Positions 46,475 through 53,603 of a stretch of 64,000 bases of DNA are shown piece after piece. Numbering within the stretch: the stretch's first letter is position 1; each line of letters starts with the position of its first letter. The position numbers and the translations under genes were made by a program. The stretch comes from Flammeovirgaceae bacterium UBA6059 (GTDB lineage: Bacteria; Bacteroidota; Bacteroidia; Cytophagales; Cyclobacteriaceae), in contig DIYH01000017.1 in the NCBI GenBank assembly GCA_002435755.1, forward strand, positions 62,001 through 126,000, written 5' to 3'. The notes below the pieces were generated by a model. It did not search any database and had not been told where the DNA came from. It worked only from the letters and a program-made list of their open reading frames with translations.

Positions 46475-46709
46475 GCCGATAACGCTAAGCTAGCCAGTGG
46501 ATGTCGCGAACTCAGCAATTTCTACTAAAGCTAGCGAACCTGCACCATACCTACAATCCTCGCTACAAGTACTGCGTACCACAATCAAACGCCAGAACTG
46601 ACACAGTTCTTCACTGGGCTGAGAAGATCGATGAAGGTGTAGGGAGCGGGCTGCTGGCACAGAGGCGGATACGAGCCTGACATCTGCGGGCTAGCGAATG
46701 TTATCTACA
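46475..46709 (-). repeat. attC-like site of cassette 7 (family B)
   Basis: 235 bp between GCCGATAAC (46475-46483) and GTTATCTAC (46700-46708). Arms with GCTAGC near both ends, and the interior shares TTTCTACTAAAGCTAGCGAA with attC 1 and attC 6. Confidence 0.8.
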
Positions 46710-47187
46710 GATTTAATGTCTGTTCTATTGTTCTTCGCATACGGTTATAAGAATCAAATGCGTTCAGAGTTACTATGAAAATCCATGCTGCAGAAAATCC
46801 TGCGGCATATCCAGCAGTTTCCATAAAATTACTCCCATCGAAGGCAAATAGGGATATAAAGAAAACTCCTATACCAATAAGATATTTTGTTATTTGATAA
46901 TTCGATGGAATGTAATCGACACTGACTATTGTCTTCTCTTGTGCTGTTTTTATTTGTCCTTTAACCAATGGTGGAGATCTTCTACTGGTTACAAATGTGT
47001 CTTTGATCTGAAATCTGTCTTCATCAATATATCCAACATACCGTGGTTCGTTAAAAAGAGTTTCGATCTCAAATAGCCCCTGTATTTCAACTTTAAGCTG
47101 AGCCAAGACCAAATTGCTTCTATATTCTTTGGTTATGGTAAAACGTTCTGAGATTACCTTTATTAGATCTGTAACTAGTTGAAGCAT
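46705..47187 (-). CDS. Cassette 7: hypothetical membrane protein, 160 residues
   Basis: Two membrane helices (YLIGIGVFFISLFAFDG and AAGFSAAWIFIVTLNAF) after a soluble N-terminal part of about 100 residues (RSNLVLAQLKVEIQGLFEIE). No signal peptide or motif. The stop overlaps the attC R'' box and the start lies 3 bp from the cassette's R' end. Confidence 0.6.
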   Translation of the reverse strand: MLQLVTDLIKVISERFTITKEYRSNLVLAQLKVEIQGLFEIETLFNEPRYVGYIDEDRFQIKDTFVTSRRSPPLVKGQIKTAQEKTIVSVDYIPSNYQITKYLIGIGVFFISLFAFDGSNFMETAGYAAGFSAAWIFIVTLNAFDSYNRMRRTIEQTLNL

Positions 47188-47189
47188 TT

Positions 47190-47428
47190 TGTAGATAACG
47201 CCAAGCTAGCGAGTGGATGTCGCGAGACTGGCAATTTCTACTAAAGCTAGCGAACCTACACCATACCTACAATCCTAACCACGAAGTGGAGCGTACCGCA
47301 AGTCAACCACCAGAACTGATACAGTTCTTCCCGGGGCTGGAAGATCGATGAAGGTAAAGGGAGCGAAGTGCTTGCAGAGAGGTGGTTAGTGGTAGCCTGA
47401 CATCTGCGGGCTAGCGACTGGTACAGGC
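47190..47428 (-). repeat. attC-like site of cassette 6 (family B)
   Basis: 239 bp between TGTAGATAAC (47190-47199) and GGTACAGGC (47420-47428). The interior is close to attC 1 and 7 (GCTAGCGAACCTACACCATA). The R'' box has one mismatch (GGTA for GTTA). Confidence 0.75.
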
Positions 47429-47430
47429 TT

Positions 47431-47934
47431 TTATTTGCATTGCTCCATAGCCATTTTGGCGAGTTCAGAAATGCGTTTTTTCTGCTCGGTGAATTCGCCA
47501 GAGTTCGCCTGCATAAAGGTTCCGTCAGGCTTAATGCACCGAATCATTTTGTTGTTCCAAAAATAGTATCGGTATTCCTCCTTAGTTGTTTTGGAGTAGT
47601 CATACTCTGGTTGAGTAGGAGGAGCGTTATACTCATAGTTCTTGGCAAATGCGAAATAGAGTTGACCAGTGGCGAAGTAGTATTCGTGTTCACTCTTGCC
47701 AATGTGTCCATAATAGACTGTTTCTATCAACCTTATTCCGTTTTCATCTTTGTAGGCAGTAAGTTGGCCACCCTCTGATGAGTTCTCAAAATCGTCTTGA
47801 GTTAGCTGAGCATAACTACTCTTATTCTGTTGGGTCTCATTGTACATTTTCCTGATTTCGGTGATTTCCTGGTTCTGGGCAGTTAACCCGTTCAGAAGAA
47901 AAAGAGTGAAGGAAGTTGCTATAATAAATCTCAT
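47431..47934 (-). CDS. Cassette 6: exported hypothetical protein with MORN-like strands
   Basis: The start at 47934 gives the signal peptide RFIIATSFTLFLLNGLTAQ; the frame to 47964 would add ten codons upstream across the attC. The mature part has tandem strand pairs (GGQLTAYKDENGIRLIETVY, SEHEYYFATGQLYFAFAKNY, YRYYFWNNKMIRCIKPDG) resembling antitoxin-like or MORN-type beta repeats in many secreted proteins of the phylum. Function unknown. Confidence 0.65.
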   Translation of the reverse strand: MRFIIATSFTLFLLNGLTAQNQEITEIRKMYNETQQNKSSYAQLTQDDFENSSEGGQLTAYKDENGIRLIETVYYGHIGKSEHEYYFATGQLYFAFAKNYEYNAPPTQPEYDYSKTTKEEYRYYFWNNKMIRCIKPDGTFMQANSGEFTEQKKRISELAKMAMEQCK

Positions 47935-47949
47935 GTGAGTGCGGCAATT

Positions 47950-48069
47950 GCCTGTAACGTCCAACTTTCATCCGTAAGCTGAACGGTTCAAATTTCAATA
48001 AAAGTATCGTATTGCAGCAGCCTTTAAATAGCTCAGTTAGCTTATGGATGATAGTGCCTGTTATATGGC
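47950..48069 (-). repeat. attC-like site of cassette 5 (short)
   Basis: 120 bp between GCCTGTAAC (47950-47958) and GTTATATGGC (48060-48069). The arms TCATCCGTAAGCT and AGCTTATGGATGA are complementary at 12 of 13 positions with an unpaired central loop, the cleanest hairpin in the array. Confidence 0.85.
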
Positions 48070-48537
48070 TTACTTTGTAAAAGGATAAATCGTAAATATC
48101 TGCGAAAAAATTATGTAAAGAAATAGTGCGAATCCTGACAAAAAGAAATACAGCACTACCCTCAACCAAAAACGTTTAGTTTTCTTGACTATGTTTATAA
48201 CCTTCTGTTTTTCACCATCTGATTTAGCTGTATAGGCTCTGGGGTAAATACCTAACACAGTTCCCACAATAGCAAAAAACCAAAACAGTATCGGTGTGAA
48301 AAGAAGTAGCTGCGTTAAGCTATTTCTAAAAAAGGTATCATCTTTTAGATAATCTTGAAGGATCTTTGAATAGATAGCGATGATAATTCCTGAACTAGTT
48401 GCTATGTACTTTATAGCGTCAATCAGGTTGTCAATATTCTTTTTCTCTAGTTCATCAAAATCTTCAGTTCTAGGTGGAGTTTCAGAAGGTTTCTTGCCCT
48501 CAAAATAGTTCTTTGGCATCTCTGGATTGAGGAACAT
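48070..48537 (-). CDS. Cassette 5, gene b: membrane protein, 155 residues
   Basis: Three hydrophobic segments (IATSSGIIIAIYSKI, LLLFTPILFWFFAIVGTVLG and VVLYFFLSGFALFLYIIF) after a charged N-terminus. No signal or catalytic motif. It overlaps the end of the zinc-ribbon gene as TAATG (48535-48539), so the two are translationally coupled and form a genuine two-gene cassette. Confidence 0.65.
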   Translation of the reverse strand: MFLNPEMPKNYFEGKKPSETPPRTEDFDELEKKNIDNLIDAIKYIATSSGIIIAIYSKILQDYLKDDTFFRNSLTQLLLFTPILFWFFAIVGTVLGIYPRAYTAKSDGEKQKVINIVKKTKRFWLRVVLYFFLSGFALFLYIIFSQIFTIYPFTK

Positions 48538-48821
48538 TAAAATTTGCTAAGGAAATCATCTAAACCACCGCTCCTCTTAAATTTATCCACTATATCATCC
48601 AAGCTATCTCCGCTTTTTGATATATGACTTAAGATTTCTAAAGCCTTTTCCTTTGTTATGTCAATATCATTTGCTGTACCACAGTGTTCGCAAATGAATC
48701 TAACTGACTCCATCGAATCTTTATCTGGACCAAATCGCTCAATCTTAATTCGATCGTCCGATTTGGTTTTAAATGAACTTAGTTCACCACAATCGTGACA
48801 TTTAAATTTTAGTGCATCCAT
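48537..48821 (-). CDS. Cassette 5, gene a: small zinc-ribbon protein, 94 residues
   Basis: FKCHDCGELSSFKT and VRFICEHCGTANDI supply two CxxC pairs, a zinc ribbon as in many small DNA- or protein-binding modules; the second half is helical (ALEILSHISKSGDSLDDIVD). It starts 17 bp from the cassette boundary and is followed by the coupled membrane protein. Confidence 0.7.
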   Translation of the reverse strand: MDALKFKCHDCGELSSFKTKSDDRIKIERFGPDKDSMESVRFICEHCGTANDIDITKEKALEILSHISKSGDSLDDIVDKFKRSGGLDDFLSKF

Positions 48822-48837
48822 TTGATCTTTAGTTTAT

Positions 48838-48959
48838 GCCATATAACGATCAGCTAAAATCCGTAGGCTGACCGTCCGTTTATTTCATTAAAAATATCTG
48901 TTTCTCCTGCTGTTTGCAAATAGCTCATGAGCCTATGGATTTTAGCGCCTGTTAGCATT
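48838..48959 (-). repeat. attC-like site of cassette 4 (short)
   Basis: 122 bp between GCCATATAAC (48838-48847) and GTTAGCATT (48951-48959). The arms AAAATCCGTAGGCT and AGCCTATGGATTTT pair at 13 of 14 positions. Confidence 0.85.
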
Positions 48960-49635
48960 ATTTTTTATTCGCTCTTCTTTTGGCTAAACTCATAAATATT
49001 AAAATTTCACTTTTTTCTGAGCGATCATAAGTATTCTTATATTCTAAATACGCTTGTTCAAACTTCTCTGATTTTTGATAGATATGTGCCTTAATTCCAT
49101 ATGGGTAAGCCTCATGCGGTTTTAATTCAATTGCTTTGTCTAAATCTTTGATGGCCTTATCATACATTTCTTTCTTCGCATAAGCCACAGCTCTATTACA
49201 ATAATTAGTAAACAGATTAACATTTAGGTTGATGTATTTCGTCAAAGAATCAATTTCTCCAATTCCATAAATGGCTGTCTGAGGTAGTGGAATTTCTGTA
49301 GGAGATATTTTTTTGAAGTGTTCGTAATACTTATCACAATTCAATATAAGCTCAGAAATGAGAAGTGAATTAATTTTTTGAGCATCTTGATATCCAACTA
49401 AATATTCAGGTTGGTCTGAACCAGTTGTTTTATATTCTTCTAGTAGTTTCTCTTGATTATCTTCTAAAAGATTTGACACACATTTCTTATGAAATGCTTC
49501 TAATAATTCATTTGTTCCACTTTCAACCTTCATAGAATTAAAGCATTTACAAGCTTTAGACTGAACCTTTTTCAAGGTAGACTGTCCAAAACAAAAAGAA
49601 GAACTCAGAAGGATTATTAATACTATTCTAATCAT
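48958..49635 (-). CDS. Cassette 4: exported TPR-containing protein, 225 residues
   Basis: A signal peptide (IVLIILLSSSFCFGQ) is followed by a Cys-containing helical region (KACKCFNSMKVES, ILNCDKYYEH). A tetratricopeptide unit pair at about 150-215 reads NRAVAYAKKEMYDKAIKDLD and GIKAHIYQKSEKFEQAYLEY. It would sit in the periplasm and bind protein partners. The start is 5 bp from the cassette's R' side box; the stop overlaps the R'' box of its attC. Confidence 0.65.
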   Translation of the reverse strand: MIRIVLIILLSSSFCFGQSTLKKVQSKACKCFNSMKVESGTNELLEAFHKKCVSNLLEDNQEKLLEEYKTTGSDQPEYLVGYQDAQKINSLLISELILNCDKYYEHFKKISPTEIPLPQTAIYGIGEIDSLTKYINLNVNLFTNYCNRAVAYAKKEMYDKAIKDLDKAIELKPHEAYPYGIKAHIYQKSEKFEQAYLEYKNTYDRSEKSEILIFMSLAKRRANKK

Positions 49636-49639
49636 AATT

Positions 49640-49877
49640 AATGCTAACGATCAGATATGGCGAGTGGCCATATCCTCTCTAAAGAGTACTAAGGTAGTGG
49701 AACTGCCCAATCCCCACAACAGTATCTACAATGCATTGCTTTATGAAAGTCTAAGTCCAGAAAGAATAGAAGTAGCTAGAAGTACAAAATCTGGCAGAAT
49801 GGGCAGGTTCACGGACGAATCGCAAAGACGACTGCAAATAGCTCTGTTGGCCATTCGGCATATCGCTTGTTAGCACC
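49640..49877 (-). repeat. attC-like site of cassette 3
   Basis: 238 bp between AATGCTAAC (49640-49648) and GTTAGCACC (49869-49877). Outer arms GATATGGCGAGTGGCCA and TGGCCATTCGGCATATC pair at 15 of 17 positions. The interior is a diverged relative of family A. Confidence 0.8.
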
Positions 49878-49879
49878 AG

Positions 49880-50365
49880 TTATTTCTTTGTCACTTTTAT
49901 TTGATTGTTTGCTAAAATTTGAATCTCAAATAGCTCATCACTTTCAAGGAGTTCAAAGGTTTGAAAGTCTTTCCATTCCTTAAAGTTAAGGTTAGTCAAG
50001 CATCCCCATTCGAGAACATCTCCAGTATCAAATCCAGTATAAAAATTTCGTTCGATTGCCTTCCACTCACCGCCTTCTTCTCGAGGAAGTTGAATTTTTT
50101 CAATAAGCAGGTTGAAGTAGATTTCGCTTAGAACAAATGAAGCACGATATCTGAAGGAACCGTCATATTCAGTGTCCCTTTTACGACTTCCATATTGTTC
50201 TTTCGAGTTCGCAACCCTATGAAATCGATCACCAGTCGTTAAAAAAAATATGTCAACATCCAGTTCGATTCCGCTCTTTGGAAATTTGTAAGGGGCAACA
50301 GTTTGCGACTGTCCAAGAAGTTCAGCAGTTGAGAAGAGAATAAAGGAAAGAAGAAGTAATCTCAT
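49880..50365 (-). CDS. Cassette 3: exported hypothetical protein, 161 residues
   Basis: A signal peptide (LLLLSFILFSTAELLGQ) precedes a beta-rich mature domain (GIELDVDIFFLTTGDRFHRV, YDGSFRYRASFVLSEIYFNL) with no recognised motif. It begins 15 bp from the cassette boundary at 50380 and ends next to the attC R'' box. The integron site upstream has been split by an IS110 element. Confidence 0.65.
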   Translation of the reverse strand: MRLLLLSFILFSTAELLGQSQTVAPYKFPKSGIELDVDIFFLTTGDRFHRVANSKEQYGSRKRDTEYDGSFRYRASFVLSEIYFNLLIEKIQLPREEGGEWKAIERNFYTGFDTGDVLEWGCLTNLNFKEWKDFQTFELLESDELFEIQILANNQIKVTKK

Positions 50366-50379
50366 TGCAGTCTATTGGT

Positions 50380-50393
50380 GCTAACCTTTAGCT
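50380..50393 (-). repeat. Detached R' end of attC 2, left of the IS110 element
   Basis: The plus strand reads GCTAACCTTTAGCT. Joined directly to 51663 (ATCGGGCG...) it gives AACCTTTAGCTATCGGGCG, which aligns base for base in spacing with attC 8 (AACGAAAGCTATCGGG). The TAGCT/AGCT overlap appears on both sides of the insert. Confidence 0.8.
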
Positions 50394-50441
50394 TCTCTTG
50401 ATATAACTATTCTTAGAAGCAGGATTTACTAATAACTTAAA

Positions 50442-50570
50442 GACAGGATAGTCAGGTGAGCACCAAGCGCTAACCAGGTATAAAGACCTATTGGACGATT
50501 TGGGACCTGCTATTCTGTCTAAGAGTTTCATATAGATATTCGGGAGCTGGACCCGAAGGTCCAACGTCCC
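50442..50570 (+). ncRNA. Putative bridge RNA of the IS110 element
   Basis: In the leader, GACAGGATAG (50442-50451) pairs fully with CTATTCTGTC (50510-50519), allowing one G-U. Inside, CAGGT pairs with ACCTG and AGGT with ACCT to leave two internal single-stranded arms. A second hairpin follows (GGGA...TCCC enclosing TGGACC-CGAA-GGTCCA, 542-570). Two consecutive stem-loops with internal loops just upstream of the transposase are the known layout of IS110 bridge RNA, with target-binding then donor-binding loop. The loop arm contains GCTAACC, identical to the flanking attC end. Confidence 0.6.
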
Positions 50571-50597
50571 ATTATTAAGGTTTAGAAAGAATAAGTT

Positions 50598-51638
50598 ATG
50601 AAGAAATCAGAAGGTCAGCAATTAAAGTACCCCTTCATTGTGGGTATAGATGTGAGTAAAGAGAGTATCGATATATGTATGATTGAAATGATCACTCAGC
50701 ATAGTAATTGTATCACTTTAACCAATACCTCTGAAGGGTATACTAAACTCAGACGCTGGCTGAAGCAGCATGGTAATGACGATCATGAGCATACACTGTT
50801 CTGTATGGAGCATATGGGTATTTATACCAGGAACCTGGTGAAGTATCTGCTGGGCCGTGGTGGTAAGGTATGGCTAGAATCCTCACTTCATATCAAACGA
50901 AGCATAGGTTTAGCCAGGGGCAAAAGTGACAAGATAGATGCAGAAAGGATAGCACGGTTTGCTATGCTCCATCAGCAGGAGGCGAAGCTGATAAAGCTGA
51001 CCCATCCCACCTTAGAGCGTTTACAGAACCTAATGCGTCTTAGGTCAAGGCTCCTGAAGAGTAAACTCAGTCAAGAACGTGCGATAGAGGAGATCGGTCA
51101 TTTTGATAAGAAAGGGGCCATGGAGATAAGACGGCTGAGTAAGTCATCATTGGAAGGAGTAGCTAAGTCGCTCAAAAAAGTGGAAGAGAAAATGCTGGAA
51201 GTGATCAGCATAGACAAAGAAGTCAGGTCCTTATATGAGTTGATCACCTCAGTAAAATGTGTAGGTAAGGTGTTGGCTACAGACCTGATCATCTATACAC
51301 ACGGATTTACCAGAATGCTGGATGGGAAGAAGCTGGCTTGCTACTGTGGAGTAGCACCCTTTGAGTATAGCAGTGGAACGAGTATCAAAGGATCTCCGGG
51401 TACGTCAAACTTTGCCAACAAGATACTGAAGTATCATTTACATATGGCTTCCATGAGTGCGATCAGACATTGTCCTGAACTGAAGGAATATTATCAACGA
51501 AAAAGAGAAGAAGGTAAAGGCAAGATGACCATTCTCAATGCCATTAGAAACAAGCTGCTACATCGTATTGTGGCAGTGGTGAAAAGAGGTACTCCTTATA
51601 AAGACCGAATTGTACTAAATAAAGTTGAAATGACTTGA
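50598..51638 (+). CDS. IS110-family DEDD recombinase (transposase)
   Basis: 346 residues. The N-terminal RuvC-like domain has FIVGIDVSKESIDICM and KSDKIDAERIARFA, carrying the acidic residues of the DEDD motif. The C-terminal Transposase_20 domain has LITSVKCVGKVLATDL, YCGVAPFEYSSGTSIKG and FANKILKYHLHMASM, where a Ser in the SGTSIKG segment is the expected nucleophile. Full-length and intact, so probably active or recently active. Start supported by the end of the structured leader just upstream. Confidence 0.92.
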   Translation: MKKSEGQQLKYPFIVGIDVSKESIDICMIEMITQHSNCITLTNTSEGYTKLRRWLKQHGNDDHEHTLFCMEHMGIYTRNLVKYLLGRGGKVWLESSLHIKRSIGLARGKSDKIDAERIARFAMLHQQEAKLIKLTHPTLERLQNLMRLRSRLLKSKLSQERAIEEIGHFDKKGAMEIRRLSKSSLEGVAKSLKKVEEKMLEVISIDKEVRSLYELITSVKCVGKVLATDLIIYTHGFTRMLDGKKLACYCGVAPFEYSSGTSIKGSPGTSNFANKILKYHLHMASMSAIRHCPELKEYYQRKREEGKGKMTILNAIRNKLLHRIVAVVKRGTPYKDRIVLNKVEMT

Positions 51639-51658
51639 CTTTACCATAGATATCGACC

Positions 51659-51884
51659 AGCTATCGGGCGTATGTCCGCAGCTAGTGAATAGCACTAAAG
51701 TAGTGAAATCTGCCGAAGCTCACAATGCTTCTAAATGGCGCTGCGTTCTGAAAGTGAAAAACCCTGCGAGCAGAAGTAAGTAGAAAGCACTGCCGTATCT
51801 CAGCGGTAGATATCACGATCCAGTTGCACTGAAACCAGCCAGAAAGCACTAAGACATATGCCCGATCAGCGTCTGTTAGTAGCC
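51659..51884 (-). repeat. Main part of attC 2 (family A), truncated by IS110
   Basis: From the IS junction to GTTAGTAGCC (51875-51884, the R'' box). The interior is almost identical to attC 8 and 11. The R' end lies across the IS at 50380-50393. Confidence 0.8.
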
Positions 51885-52601
51885 TTTTCTAAATGGAGAA
51901 GTGATTGTCCACCATAAGCGTTTATACCATGGAATTCGGATTTCACCTAGCCAGACTATATCTGGTTCAAGAGTAACTTTCAAGTCTATAAGCTCTTTGC
52001 CAAGTTCAATTTCGGTGTTCATGAAACCAACATAAGTGAAAATCAAAACAGGATGCTTCGTTAGATTTTCTGCAGCGATTTCAAGCACAAATTTGCCATC
52101 CAAATCAGTTTCTGTTCCTAAAGTTGTTCCTTTGAGTACCACAGATACTCCGGGTAGACGTTCATTGTTATCATCCGTTACAATACCTGTTAACGATATT
52201 GTTGAATCATTTTTTAGTTCATGAGAGGACTCAAAAGTTCGCGCACTCTTATTAGTATATTCTTGGATATAAGGAGTTGATGCGGAGTTGGAAATAGGGG
52301 TTGCGTTAGAGTCTGTAACTGTTGCAAACCCAATCAAAAAGAACATGAAAGTCTTTAGAAGATGTTTGTTAGTTCGGTTGGATTGAATAACCCTGTCAAC
52401 TTGTGATTTTCTAATTCTCCCGCACACTTTGCCGTTTGACTTCATTACAAAGTCTACAATTTCTTCCGAGCTTTTAGAAGTTAGGTCTACAACAAGAGTT
52501 GAACATGACTGACAAAACCTAGTGTTACCACACCCAGTTAGGGAGTCCCAAGTTAAACCGCATGGATTTTTGATTGCTATATGGTTTCTATCGGATTGCA
52601 C
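51876..52601 (-). CDS. Cassette 2: membrane protein with carboxypeptidase-regulatory-like domain, 241 residues
   Basis: The N-terminal 90 residues contain a Cys cluster (PCGLTWDSLTGCGNTRFCQS) and a single membrane helix (LLKTFMFFLIGFATV). The C-terminal part (about 140-215) is a CarboxypepD_reg-like fold: SLTGIVTDDNNERLPGVSVV, LKGTTLGTETDLDGKFVLE, PVLIFTYVGFMNTEIEL, the plug-adjacent domain found in SusC/TonB receptors and regulators. The topology suggests a cytoplasmic sensor-like Cys domain tied to a periplasmic beta domain. No partner is adjacent; it starts 5 bp from the cassette boundary. Confidence 0.7.
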   Translation of the reverse strand: MQSDRNHIAIKNPCGLTWDSLTGCGNTRFCQSCSTLVVDLTSKSSEEIVDFVMKSNGKVCGRIRKSQVDRVIQSNRTNKHLLKTFMFFLIGFATVTDSNATPISNSASTPYIQEYTNKSARTFESSHELKNDSTISLTGIVTDDNNERLPGVSVVLKGTTLGTETDLDGKFVLEIAAENLTKHPVLIFTYVGFMNTEIELGKELIDLKVTLEPDIVWLGEIRIPWYKRLWWTITSPFRKGY

Positions 52602-52605
52602 TAAT

Positions 52606-52844
52606 GGCTACTAACACCAAGCTAGCGAGTGGATGTCGAGAACCTGGCAATTTCTACTAAAGCTAGCGAACCTGCACCATACCTACAATTGTATCCACGA
52701 AGCACCGCGCCGTACAGATAAATCACCAGAACTGAGACAGTTCTTCACAGGGCTGGAAAACCGATGAAGGTGTAGGAAGCGATTAGATAATAGCAAGGAT
52801 GCGACCGGCAGCCTGACATCTGCGGGCTAGCGATTGTTACCAGC
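52606..52844 (-). repeat. attC-like site of cassette 1 (family B)
   Basis: 239 bp between GGCTACTAAC (52606-52615) and GTTACCAGC (52836-52844). GCTAGC near both ends and the shared interior with attC 6 and 7. Confidence 0.8.
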
Positions 52845-52846
52845 AT

Positions 52847-53476
52847 TTATTCCTTTTCAATCAAGATATCTTCAAAAAAGAGCGTTTGTGTACCGCGTGT
52901 CCAAACGCTGTATGACCGTTCGTTCTTAAACATCAATTGTTCACTTCCACCCATTATGTTCAGGATTCTTTTAATAACCAGATCGTCATCCAAGTTGACA
53001 ATTTGAATTGCAGTTTTAAGAGTTCGCCCATCTCCAGTTGAAAGTATGGCATCCATTGTTCTTTTAAGCCGGTGTTCCAAATAGAAATCAGAATCTTCTT
53101 GGCCCATGATATTCATGCAGGACTTAGTATTCAAAAGTGTCGTAAGTTCCACAGGGTGGTCTTGAAGAATATTGAGTCCAACCTTAATTGCTTTTTTGCA
53201 TTTGCTGGTCATAATCAGGCGATCGAATTCCTTTCGACCTGGAATAGTCAATGTGAGTGATTTGTCCCCTTCTTGGAAGATTTGACCATAGTACAAATGT
53301 TTACAATCTTCTATTGTAAGATTCTGTGGTTCTTTTTGGACTTTATCTAATAAGACAGGGTAATAAAATTGTGATGTGCTGTCTTGAACCGACGCGCCAA
53401 TTCCTGACATAAAATTGTTCTGACCGAGTCCTTGAAGACACTGCAAGAGCGAGAGTGTAAGTAAGATGGATTTCAC
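52847..53476 (-). CDS. Cassette 1 (integrase-proximal): exported hypothetical protein, 209 residues
   Basis: The start is a GTG at 53476. The N-terminus is a signal peptide (KSILLTLSLLQCLQGLGQN). The mature protein is helical with scattered Cys (IEDCKHLYYGQIFQEGD, KCKKAIKVGLNILQDH, CMNIMGQEDSDFYLEH). I do not recognise the fold. As the first cassette, it is the one most likely expressed from an integron promoter near the integrase gene. It follows an attI-like junction at 53495-53503. Confidence 0.65.
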   Translation of the reverse strand: MKSILLTLSLLQCLQGLGQNNFMSGIGASVQDSTSQFYYPVLLDKVQKEPQNLTIEDCKHLYYGQIFQEGDKSLTLTIPGRKEFDRLIMTSKCKKAIKVGLNILQDHPVELTTLLNTKSCMNIMGQEDSDFYLEHRLKRTMDAILSTGDGRTLKTAIQIVNLDDDLVIKRILNIMGGSEQLMFKNERSYSVWTRGTQTLFFEDILIEKE

Positions 53477-53603
53477 TATTACGTTCCGGAAATTGCTTGT
53501 AACGTCTATATAAATGCAACTTAGTGAATATACACTTTTTAACCACCCAATTTGGTATTGTAATCAGCTATTAGATTCAATAATTCTGTAGACTTGATCT
53601 CAA
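53477..53603. promoter_or_regulatory. attI-like region and divergent promoter zone
   Basis: Lies between the integrase gene and cassette 1. The minus strand contains GACGTTACAAGC (53495-53506), the first junction, without a partner palindrome nearby, as expected for an attI rather than attC. The promoters of the integrase (plus) and of the cassette array (minus) must be here; no clear sequence could be assigned. Confidence 0.5.

Larger units (their letters stand above)
50394..51660 (+). mobile_element. IS110-family insertion sequence inside an attC
   Basis: About 1267 bp, with AGCT at both borders (50390-50393 and 51659-51662) and so no extra target duplication beyond a shared core, as expected for IS110 (core dinucleotide CT in IS621). 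It lacks obvious terminal inverted repeats. It consists of a 204-bp structured leader, the transposase gene and a short right end. Deleting it restores an attC with the array's usual spacing. Some IS110/IS1111 elements are known to prefer integron attC sites. Confidence 0.8.

Noticed and set aside
46459..46518. Upstream extension of the cassette 8 gene to 46518
   Set aside because: It runs across the attC; the Met at 46458 lies just inside the cassette and leaves a normal boundary.
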